Shown here: in pieces, positions 8,001-13,024 of the stretch
Layout of the letters: each line of letters opens with the position of its first letter
How positions within the stretch are numbered: the first letter of the stretch is position 1
Assembly: GCA_903931355.1 (NCBI GenBank)
Contig: CAIZCB010000147.1
Location: forward strand, 1 to 13,024
Length of the DNA: 13,024 nt
Direction: 5' to 3'
Source: an uncultured Pseudomonadota bacterium
GTDB lineage: Bacteria > Pseudomonadota > Gammaproteobacteria > Methylococcales > Methylomonadaceae
The notes under the pieces: model-generated
The model's input: only the letters and a program-made list of their open reading frames with translations
Databases searched by the model: none
What the model was told of the DNA's origin: nothing
Position numbers and translations under genes: made by a program

Positions 8001-8864
8001 CAAGCAATCAGCGAATTACCTTTAATCGAAATTGATAGCCAACAAGTGCTATGGCGCAACGTCAATCTCGGCAAACTCAAGTTACAAACCGAGCGCTTAA
8101 TCAACGGCATTCACTTCAAAAAAATCAAACTCAGCGGCGCTGGCAAAAATATCGACTTAACCGCGCACTGGATTAAACAATTGAATGGCACCAGCACCCA
8201 AATCAATGGCAATTTAAGCATGAATGGTTTTGGGCAATTTTTGAGCAATCTCGGCTTTAGTGACGACTTTAAAGAAACCCATGCCGAACTGAATTTCAAC
8301 GGTGGCTGGCTTGGCGCTCCTCATCAATTTTCGTTGGCTAAGCTAAACGGCGTGTTACAAGTCAAACTCAGCGATGGCCGGATTTCGAGTATCGAACCTG
8401 GCTTTGGTCGCTTGTTAGGTTTGTTGGCAATGGAACAATGGGTTAAACGCTTGAGCCTTGATTTTAGCGATATTTACCGTCAAGGCTTGGCTTTTGACGC
8501 CATCACTGGCAGCCTTAAAATCAATAATGGCATGGCTTATACCGATAACTTATTAGTCGATGCTGTGTCTGCCAAAATGAAAGTCATCGGCAGCGCGAAT
8601 CTGATTGATAAAACCTTGGATAATCGAATTGCCGTGATTCCCAAGAGTTCCGACGCTTTGCCCATTGCTGGTACAATCGTGGGCGGTATCGCGGCGGTTG
8701 TCACCGAAGTGATTACCAATGACTACCAAGAAGGTTACTTTTTTGGCTCCGAATATAAAGTCACGGGGCAATGGGGTGATCTGGAAGTAACACCAACACG
8801 AGATCGTGATGGCATACTGAACAAAACTTGGCACGGTCCAACTGATTTTAACTGGCTGAAATAA
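5094..8864 (+). CDS. yhdP: YhdP family AsmA-like envelope protein (TIGR02099)
   Basis: YhdP is a very long AsmA-superfamily protein, anchored in the inner membrane and spanning the periplasm, implicated in phospholipid movement to the outer membrane. This one has 1256 residues (E. coli about 1266), with one N-terminal membrane helix at about residues 13-32 and then a long beta-rich region that is poor in Cys. The family's C-terminal signature is clear: GFGRLLGLLAMEQW (1103-1116) followed by LSLDFSD. The reading frame offers only a TTG start at 5094; a TAGG at 5082-5085 lies 8 bases upstream, 17 bp after the rng stop, and no ATG occurs before the membrane helix. Position directly after rng matches E. 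coli (yhdE-rng-yhdP). Family certain; start likely. Confidence 0.94.
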   Translation: MLIKHFSKASQHLLFWSLITVAVTLTVVRVLLTQVNSYKAELEQQIQQAVQLPIHIGKLDTNMRGFSPGLVLQDIHIDNDHAPMQLQEVRIGIDLLQLLLTRDPLAASWVTLVGLNIDVIRNADGKISIKGIPSSDEQPTWLMQGSKYEILQSQIHWQDFQNDGKSIAFDRIDLVLKNHYLDGSHELHAVTHLPEQYGDSLRISANVTGNIFEPASLQGQLYIEANNLQGPELAIDKLPQGLSLASGSGDLKIWSHWQNAQLDQLAGYFQAQQIKLDNPQGKSLRLDTIHGNISWLNQNGHWRLGVYDLDIFASHRHWTNAEFYLAQQNNGDWSALIKQFDLNALSYIAPWFIGEYSQYADFSQLNPSGKLQEVKLFANSDWQHYALQGQFDNLGINPSNGMASLQGLSGQINGDESQGQIAFNSENIEINALDVFRNKLFVPELNGKIHWQQDSQNWQISSEKLTLDSADFKTNSRFQLTLPKNHSSPNLQLLTRFGEFHDMSQVPKYLPAKIMSADAVAWLDDAFVAGQINEGELVVNGNLDQFPFSHGEGRFETLFTITNGELQFNEDWPHLQDLYATVDFLAENLLVSIHEGRSENVGIKHAIVGINDLANSSEVLVHGELQSQVNNALLYLQKGPLHGNVDSLVKMAKSEGNAQISLDLKLPYEENDPVRAKVDAHLNNARMTLKSVNLPIDNINGTLTFTEDSVSSKGLNAKTLGYPIQAEMKGDSNNSHLLISGNTTYGNLQKQFNFLPIDMGQGSFNYQADLLIPSANDQASILTINSNLQGLNINGIDLLAKTAEQQQALQLVFQFDHQNLLPLAAQYGTNLHAALLIDSQKTSLYSGHIVIGGNPANSIYQSGLKVEIKQPSFKLAQAMTAFNKSESNWPKLREVLLDTDQVIWQGQNLGALQCHFQHSNQSWHGIINSEMAKGRINLPDQLGGSEQIRLEMDSINLSAMNSLDLDAAEQAISELPLIEIDSQQVLWRNVNLGKLKLQTERLINGIHFKKIKLSGAGKNIDLTAHWIKQLNGTSTQINGNLSMNGFGQFLSNLGFSDDFKETHAELNFNGGWLGAPHQFSLAKLNGVLQVKLSDGRISSIEPGFGRLLGLLAMEQWVKRLSLDFSDIYRQGLAFDAITGSLKINNGMAYTDNLLVDAVSAKMKVIGSANLIDKTLDNRIAVIPKSSDALPIAGTIVGGIAAVVTEVITNDYQEGYFFGSEYKVTGQWGDLEVTPTRDRDGILNKTWHGPTDFNWLK

Positions 8865-8899
8865 AAGACCTTTTCCTGATAGCATTTAAGAGAATACCC

Positions 8900-9718
8900 A
8901 TGACGATATGCGCCGCCATTCAAATGGCTTCTGGCCCTCAAGTAAGCGCCAACCTCCTCGAAGCTGAAAAACTCATCGCCGAAGCAGCCAAAGCCGGCGC
9001 TAAGCTGGTGGCGTTACCAGAGAACTTTGCCATCATGGGCATGAATGAATTCGACAAAGTCAAAGTCGGTGAACACGACGGCACTGGCCCAATCCAAGAT
9101 TTCTTATCGAATGTCGCTAAAAAACACGGCGTTTGGGTGGTCGGCGGTACGATTCCAATTTTTGGCGACAATCCTAACAAAGTCCGCGCCGCTTGCTTGG
9201 TGATCAACGATCAAGGCCAGCGCGTGGCTCGTTATGACAAAGTGCATTTATTCGATGTCAGCGTGCCAGACAGCGGTGAAGAATATCGCGAATCTGACTC
9301 CATCGAAGCGGGGATTGATTCTTGTGTGGTTGATACACCGTTTGGCAAATTGGGCGTTGCGGTTTGTTATGACCTACGTTTTCCTGAGTTTTTCCGCCCT
9401 AACACTCGCCGCGATTTAGACATTATCGTTATCCCTTCGGCGTTCACCGCCAAAACCGGTGCCGCGCATTGGGAAGTATTGCTAAGAGCAAGAGCGATTG
9501 AAAACTTGAGCTATGTGATTGCGCCAAACCAAGGTGGTTTCCACAAAAATGGTCGCCAAACTTATGGTCACAGCATGATTGTTGATCCTTGGGGCGTAGT
9601 TTTGGATTGCTACAAAACCGGTGCCGGCTTTGTCAGTGGCGACATTGATAAACTGCGTTTAGAAAAAACCCGCGCCTCTTTCCCTGTGCTTGAGCATCGC
9701 CGTTATTTTTGCGAGTAA
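8900..9718 (+). CDS. Carbon-nitrogen hydrolase (Nit/nitrilase superfamily)
   Basis: This 272-residue cytoplasmic enzyme of the nitrilase superfamily cleaves a carbon-nitrogen bond of an amide. The catalytic triad is visible: E41 in ALPENF, K114 in RYDKVHLFDV and C156 in VAVCYDLRFPE. The RYDKVHLFD and CYDLRFPEFFR forms are those of the Nit1/Nit2/YbeM group, so deaminated glutathione amidase (a metabolite-repair reaction) or omega-amidase are the likeliest substrate classes; sequence alone does not choose. It ends in EHRRYFCE. An AAGAG at 8888-8892 lies 7 bases before the ATG. It sits 35 bp after yhdP and 5 bp before the BamC-like gene. In several gammaproteobacteria, as I recall, a Nit gene and then tldD follow yhdP; here tldD is absent. 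Confidence 0.92.
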   Translation: MTICAAIQMASGPQVSANLLEAEKLIAEAAKAGAKLVALPENFAIMGMNEFDKVKVGEHDGTGPIQDFLSNVAKKHGVWVVGGTIPIFGDNPNKVRAACLVINDQGQRVARYDKVHLFDVSVPDSGEEYRESDSIEAGIDSCVVDTPFGKLGVAVCYDLRFPEFFRPNTRRDLDIIVIPSAFTAKTGAAHWEVLLRARAIENLSYVIAPNQGGFHKNGRQTYGHSMIVDPWGVVLDCYKTGAGFVSGDIDKLRLEKTRASFPVLEHRRYFCE

Positions 9719-9723
9719 TCATT

Positions 9724-10341
9724 ATGCGTAAAACCACCGTCTTTACTCTGCCTTGTTTAAGTTTGTTGCTAGTCGCTTGTGCTGATAGTCCTGATAAATA
9801 TCGCGATATTAAGCATTTAGAAATGCCACCGACATTAGCGATTGAGCGCAATACCAGCACACCGATTAAATCATCGCGTAGCAGTGCAGCATCATCGACC
9901 GCAACCAGCAGTGAAACAAAATCCAAACCAGCGAACAGTGATTTAGATAAATTGATTTATCTGACCGGCGATGATCAACATCCTGTATTGCAATTAAAAA
10001 CCCGCTTTGAGCGCGGTTGGGATTTAATCAATCATGGTTTGCAATTAGCAGATATTGAAGTGATTGATAAAAATCACGATGAAGGCAAAATTCGGGTGCG
10101 CTATGTAGCCGAGCAAGCCAGTAAAGGTCGTAGCTTTGTCGGCTCTGTCACATCGTTCTTTAGCGATAAATTTGCAGATACCGAATACACGCTGACTTTA
10201 GATAAAGACAGCAAAATCACCGGTGTCCATATTGATAAAGTCACATCTGGCGAAAACGATGCGGAAAGTTTTAACAATAATGACGCAAAAGCGCTTGCTA
10301 CTTTGTTACAAAAAACCATTAAAACTGATTTAGAAAAATAA
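9724..10341 (+). CDS. bamC: BamC-like (NlpB/DapX family) outer-membrane lipoprotein, single domain
   Basis: This 205-residue lipoprotein has an N-region MRKT, a hydrophobic core and the lipobox LVAC, with the modified cysteine at C19 (next residue Ala, so outer-membrane sorting is expected). The segment KYRDIKHLEMPPTLAIE (25-41) resembles the BamC N-terminal stretch that packs on BamD. A Ser/Thr-rich linker (about 43-72) follows, then one helix-grip domain (about 88-200) with RFERGWDLINHGLQLADIEV and YTLTLDKD, aligning with the C-terminal domain of E. coli BamC. E. coli BamC has two such domains in 344 residues; only one is here. The BAM role is inferred. ATG 9724 was preferred over the in-frame TTG at 9709, which overlaps the upstream gene and lengthens the signal peptide oddly. 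It is the last gene before a terminator. Confidence 0.75.
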   Translation: MRKTTVFTLPCLSLLLVACADSPDKYRDIKHLEMPPTLAIERNTSTPIKSSRSSAASSTATSSETKSKPANSDLDKLIYLTGDDQHPVLQLKTRFERGWDLINHGLQLADIEVIDKNHDEGKIRVRYVAEQASKGRSFVGSVTSFFSDKFADTEYTLTLDKDSKITGVHIDKVTSGENDAESFNNNDAKALATLLQKTIKTDLEK

Positions 10342-10353
10342 GATCAGACTCAA

Positions 10354-10381
10354 AATAACTCCCGCAACTGCGGGAGTTATT
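10354..10381. terminator. Strong terminator hairpin between convergent genes
   Basis: AATAACTCCCGC and its exact complement GCGGGAGTTATT form a 12-bp stem around an AACT loop. It lies 12 bp after the BamC-like stop and 13 bp from the end of the convergent methanethiol oxidase gene. The stem has a GC-rich core with AT-rich outer ends, giving T-rich 3' flanks on both strands, so it probably ends transcription from both sides. Confidence 0.85.
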
Positions 10382-10394
10382 CAATCATAGCAAT

Positions 10395-11711
10395 TTACTT
10401 AGCAACTTCCTTACCGTACAAAGCATAGGCCCCAAACCGCATTTGATGCGCCCTGCCCAATTTTTCCTTGGTGAAATCAATCGAGAATTGCTCGGTTAAA
10501 TGTTGACCATCCCAGCTATAAGCTTTAAAAAATTGCTCGTTGTCCGCGCCTTTTTTATCCCAATTCGCCAATAAAGAAGATGTGTAATACAAGCGCTTTC
10601 CATCCCAACTTGAAGACACCATATTCACTTGAGCACCGATTTTTTGCTCGAAGACTTGTTTAGGTTGCAATGGATCGCTGATGTCGAAGGCGCGAGTTTT
10701 GCCATCCATAAAGGTGTTAACCCACAAGGTTTTGTCATCGCTGGAAATCGAAATATCGACTGGCAACGGCACTTTGCTTGGCTCGCCAATATCTGCCACA
10801 TCTTTGGCTTGCCATTCGCCTTGTTGATCTTGGTGAATCAGCCAGATTTTTGAAGTCAACGCAGTGGTGGTAAAGCAGTAATTATGCTCTTCCGCCCAAG
10901 CACAACGAATTTCTAACGGTGCGCCAGGTACATCGAAGATTTTTTTCGGTTGGCGAGTGTGTAAATCCCACTGCACCACGGTACTACCAAAGCGTTTCAT
11001 GGCTTCAGCATCACCCAACATTTTGCCGAAATCCATCATGTAGTTTGACCAACCGGTAAACGATGAAGTCAGCATCAAGTTTTTACGCGGCAAAGCGCGA
11101 ACATCATAGTTGTAACCATCAGCATATTTACCGGATTTAATCGCACCTTGCAGATTACTGTCGGTCGGTAACCAATAAGTCGCAATGTAATCGCCGGCGT
11201 TGCTGTATTCGACAATCGCGGTACGACCACCGTGGTCTTTATTATTCGATAAGCCGGTAATCAACATCCGCCCTGGCAAGGCATACATACTATGCGGCCC
11301 AACCACGCCACCACTTTTAGCGACGAAATCGGTGATGGTTTTAGTGTGTTTGGGTTTAGCCGGATCAGTGGCAACATCAAAAATAAAAATTTTGCTGCTA
11401 TCTAAACCGCCAGCCCATAAGAATTTACGGTCGTCGGTGAAATCTGAATGGTGGGCTTCGTTACGGCCACCCACTGACAAACTGTTAATCACTTTGCCGT
11501 ATTGAGCGGATTGTGGATTAACGGCAACGGTGACTAATTTATCTTGTTCATCACCAACGCCTTCCGCGCCTAAAGTCCAGATATAAACAAAGTCTTCTTG
11601 GCCGGTAATTTTCGCCATATACGGCGAGGCGCAGGTTTCGTCAGCCAGTGCAGATAAACTGCTGAAACTGAGTAAAAAGGCTGCGCTAAAGGCAGTTAAT
11701 TTGTTGGTCAT
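10395..11711 (-). CDS. mtoX: Methanethiol oxidase / selenium-binding protein 56 family, secreted
   Basis: This 438-residue SBP56-family beta-propeller protein has a clear signal peptide (MTNK, a hydrophobic stretch 5-20, predicted cleavage ALA-DE after A23), so it should be periplasmic, like the bacterial MtoX of Hyphomicrobium. MtoX converts methanethiol to formaldehyde, hydrogen sulfide and hydrogen peroxide and is reported to contain copper. Conserved histidines fitting the metal site are H87 and H88 (NEAHHSD), H140 (GPHSMYALPG) and H422 (RAHQMRFGAYALYG). The first mature cysteine is C27. SCO1 and MauG maturation genes, found with mtoX elsewhere, are not present here. A strong Shine-Dalgarno sequence GGGGGAGAG (11725-11717) precedes the ATG. 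Family assignment is firm; enzyme activity is inferred. Confidence 0.88.
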   Translation of the reverse strand: MTNKLTAFSAAFLLSFSSLSALADETCASPYMAKITGQEDFVYIWTLGAEGVGDEQDKLVTVAVNPQSAQYGKVINSLSVGGRNEAHHSDFTDDRKFLWAGGLDSSKIFIFDVATDPAKPKHTKTITDFVAKSGGVVGPHSMYALPGRMLITGLSNNKDHGGRTAIVEYSNAGDYIATYWLPTDSNLQGAIKSGKYADGYNYDVRALPRKNLMLTSSFTGWSNYMMDFGKMLGDAEAMKRFGSTVVQWDLHTRQPKKIFDVPGAPLEIRCAWAEEHNYCFTTTALTSKIWLIHQDQQGEWQAKDVADIGEPSKVPLPVDISISSDDKTLWVNTFMDGKTRAFDISDPLQPKQVFEQKIGAQVNMVSSSWDGKRLYYTSSLLANWDKKGADNEQFFKAYSWDGQHLTEQFSIDFTKEKLGRAHQMRFGAYALYGKEVAK

Positions 11712-11754
11712 AGCTACTCTCCCCCGAGTGTGTTGTGGTTATTAGTTATGTTTT

Positions 11755-12080
11755 ACGGTGTGTGGATTGGTTCCCATCTGCCGCGCCGAGCACCGAAGCT
11801 TTTGCTGGGAATAGCCCGAAGGGATGCGGCGAGTTGGCAAAGGGGCAGGAAGCCCCTTTTGCCAACCCCCAGCAAAAGCTTCGGAGCGCAGGATTCAAGC
11901 GGCGGTCGGGTGGGCTTTCTTTTGGTTACTTTTCTTTGCCCAAACAAAGAAAAGTAACTCGCCTGTCGGTGCGACCAATCGGCAGGATAGCCGATTGGCA
12001 TTTACCCGTTAGGGCGAAAAACACGGATGTTTTTCGTGAAACCGACATTAAAACAGCCTCGCAACGCGAATCTTTATAAA
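11755..12080 (+). repeat. Complex hairpin repeat, copy B
   Basis: This is the second copy of the element at 615-890, in direct orientation, about 326 bp. Stems: 11793-11809 with 11868-11884 (17 bp), 11833-11846 with 11852-11866 (14 bp plus bulge), and 11925-11938 with 11945-11958 (14 bp). A closing stem, 11965-11970 with 12041-12046, encloses two extra hairpins absent from copy A: 11975-11983 with 11990-11998 (9 bp) and 12015-12023 with 12028-12036 (9 bp). The left arm of copy A's small CGCCGCAT stem is missing. It fills most of the 399-bp gap between the DUF4242 and mtoX genes. Its left edge is only about 45 bp from the mtoX start codon, so the mtoX promoter must lie at or inside the repeat; I could not identify a convincing one. 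Confidence 0.85.
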
Positions 12081-12089
12081 ACAAAGCTT

Positions 12090-12107
12090 GAAAATGTTGA
12101 GCAACAT
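12090..12107 (-). terminator. Small hairpin plus T-run after the DUF4242 gene
   Basis: On the minus strand, directly after the DUF4242 stop codon, ATGTT and AACAT can pair around GCTC, followed by TTTTC. It is short and AT-rich, so terminator strength is doubtful. It mirrors the hairpin found at the same place beside repeat copy A. Confidence 0.3.
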
Positions 12108-12110
12108 CAG

Positions 12111-12383
12111 CTATTCAGCCGTCGTCGGATCGATAATGGTTTTGATTTGTTCAATCCGATTAGCCGGAAAACCACCCTGCTTTGCATGTTCACGAATCAA
12201 CTGCTCATTGTCAGCCAGATAAATGCAATACACCTTGTCAGCAGTCACATAACTTTCCAGCCACTGAATCTGCGATCCCATATTCCGCAACACGCCACAC
12301 GATGTTTGCGAAATGGCATTTAACTCGGCAGCCGTTAATTGACCTGCGCCAGGTATCTCACGTTCGATAATGAATTTTGGCAT
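12111..12383 (-). CDS. DUF4242 family small protein (SCO4226-like, possibly nickel-binding)
   Basis: This 90-residue soluble protein has the DUF4242 pattern: FIIEREIPGAG (4-14), SQTSCGVLR (25-33), IQWLESYVTADKVYCIYLA (39-57), REHAKQGGFPANRI (64-77) and the C-terminal IIDPTTAE. The family has a small dimeric ferredoxin-like fold; Streptomyces SCO4226 has been described as nickel-binding, but the biological role in most bacteria is unknown. Conserved C29, C53 and H66 are possible metal or redox residues. GGAGG lies 7 bases before the ATG. The gene follows tetR on the same strand, is separated from it by a terminator, and has a palindromic operator candidate just upstream of its ribosome-binding site. 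Confidence 0.85.
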   Translation of the reverse strand: MPKFIIEREIPGAGQLTAAELNAISQTSCGVLRNMGSQIQWLESYVTADKVYCIYLADNEQLIREHAKQGGFPANRIEQIKTIIDPTTAE

Positions 12384-12396
12384 GATGGCCTCCTAA

Positions 12397-12414
12397 TAAA
12401 TGACCGGTCGTCTA
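12397..12414. promoter_or_regulatory. Candidate TetR-family operator
   Basis: TAAATGACC and GGTCGTCTA form an imperfect 18-bp palindrome (7 of 9 pairs) with a perfect GACCGGTC core. It lies 14 bp upstream of the DUF4242 start codon, between the tetR terminator and the Shine-Dalgarno sequence, where a repressor would block transcription. The half-site TAGACGACC resembles operators of NemR-type TetR regulators (TAGACC-N4-GGTCTA). Binding by the adjacent TetR is inference. Confidence 0.55.
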
Positions 12415-12422
12415 TTTCTTAT

Positions 12423-12450
12423 GTTAAAAAATACTGCCGATTTTCGGCAG
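12423..12450 (-). terminator. Rho-independent terminator of the tetR gene
   Basis: On the minus strand CTGCCGA and TCGGCAG form a 7-bp GC-rich stem with an AAA loop, followed at once by TATTTTTTAA. It begins 16 bp after the tetR stop codon, so tetR and the DUF4242 gene are probably separate transcripts. Confidence 0.8.
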
Positions 12451-12465
12451 CGATAAATCTATGCT

Positions 12466-13024
12466 TTAAGCCTTAAAATAATCATCCAGCAAATCCTGAC
12501 ACACCGCTTGTAACGGCACTACCGATTGCTCAACTTTCATCCGCAACAAAGCCCCTTGCCAGCCGTTCAACATCAAATCAGCCATCGCCTGTGCCGACCG
12601 ATCAAGTCGCACAGTACCTTGTTGCTGGCCTCGCTCTAAAGCAATCTTTTGCAACTCACTGTAACGCGCAACAGCATTTAACAAAGCATCGCGGCATAAA
12701 GAGCTAGTGTCACCAATTTCGCCCATCAGATTACCCAACAAACAACCGCCTTTAAAACCGGTTTGCGCTACTTCGGCGATTAATTCCCTGTAATAGGTTT
12801 TTAACGCGGCCAAACCATCTAAGTCTGGATTCTGCAAATGCGCCGACAAACGCAAAATAAACGGTTCGATGTAATGACTGATTGCCTGTGCCGCGAACTG
12901 TTCCTTGCTATCAAAATAGGTATAAAACGAACCTTTAGGGATTTGTACCGCATCGAGAATCTGTTTTAAACCGGTAGCGTGATAGCCTTTTTCCAACAAT
13001 AGCGTGACGCCTTGTTCAAGTAAC
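12466..13024 (-). CDS. TetR/AcrR-family regulator, NemR-like, N-terminus cut by window edge
   Basis: The minus-strand frame is open to the right edge, so the true start lies outside; the TTG at 12999 is not the start, because the family's first helix continues upstream (LLEQGVTLLLEKGYHATG). About 186 residues are visible. The DNA-binding helix-turn-helix is GLKQILDAVQIPKGSFYTYF followed by DSKEQF. The C-terminal part contains FKGGCLLGNLMGEIGDTSSL; the Cys (codon 12744-12742) occupies the place of the redox-sensing C106 of E. coli NemR (context SGCL). The protein is therefore plausibly a repressor released by reactive electrophiles or hypochlorite, though the ligand cannot be told from sequence. 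It ends in DDYFKA and is followed by its own terminator. A likely target is the downstream DUF4242 gene. Confidence 0.9.
   Translation of the reverse strand, partial: LLEQGVTLLLEKGYHATGLKQILDAVQIPKGSFYTYFDSKEQFAAQAISHYIEPFILRLSAHLQNPDLDGLAALKTYYRELIAEVAQTGFKGGCLLGNLMGEIGDTSSLCRDALLNAVARYSELQKIALERGQQQGTVRLDRSAQAMADLMLNGWQGALLRMKVEQSVVPLQAVCQDLLDDYFKA

Noticed and set aside
8553..8941. Minus-strand open frames at the yhdP/Nit junction
   Set aside because: They overlap the conserved YhdP C-terminus on the other strand and resemble no known family.
12027..12323. 98-codon plus-strand open frame
   Set aside because: It is antisense to the DUF4242 gene and starts inside repeat copy B; the minus-strand frame has a strong ribosome-binding site and family match.

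Overview
The window looks like chromosomal DNA of a gammaproteobacterium with moderate GC. The main evidence is a plus-strand run, rlmH - maf(yhdE) - rng - yhdP - nitrilase-superfamily gene - bamC-like gene. Its maf-rng-yhdP core is the arrangement found next to mreBCD in Escherichia coli. A DabA-type inorganic-carbon transporter gene with a NuoM-like partner, and a periplasmic methanethiol oxidase homologue, suggest a one-carbon or sulfur-oxidising lineage such as a methanotroph (Methylococcales). That placement is inference: there is no rRNA or marker phylogeny here.

Layout. 1-2388 (minus): a NuoM-like proton-channel subunit (928-2388), then the 5' part of dabA (595 down to the window edge), separated by 332 bp that is mostly a complex hairpin repeat (copy A, about 615-890). 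2389-2576: a divergent promoter region. 2577-10341 (plus): six closely packed genes for 23S rRNA methylation, nucleotide pyrophosphatase housecleaning, RNase G, the AsmA-like envelope protein YhdP, a Nit-type amidohydrolase and a small BamC-like lipoprotein, closed by a strong hairpin terminator (10354-10381). 10395-11711 (minus): a secreted SBP56/methanethiol oxidase. 11712-12110: a second copy of the hairpin repeat (copy B, about 11755-12080). 12111-12383 (minus): a DUF4242 protein. 12466-13024 (minus): a TetR-family regulator cut by the window edge, with its own terminator. An imperfect 18-bp palindrome between tetR and DUF4242 is a good operator candidate.

Function. The NuoM-like protein and DabA probably form an energy-coupled CO2/bicarbonate accumulation complex. 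The plus-strand cluster is housekeeping (ribosome, RNA turnover, envelope). MtoX would oxidise methanethiol in the periplasm. The TetR protein carries a Gly-Cys-Leu motif like the NemR redox cysteine and probably controls the DUF4242 gene.

The least explained element is the repeat family. The two copies share an ordered set of long inverted repeats. At five positions where the arms differ between copies, both arms have changed together so that pairing is kept. Copy B carries two extra hairpins inside a conserved closing stem. Small open frames inside these repeats are not treated as genes.
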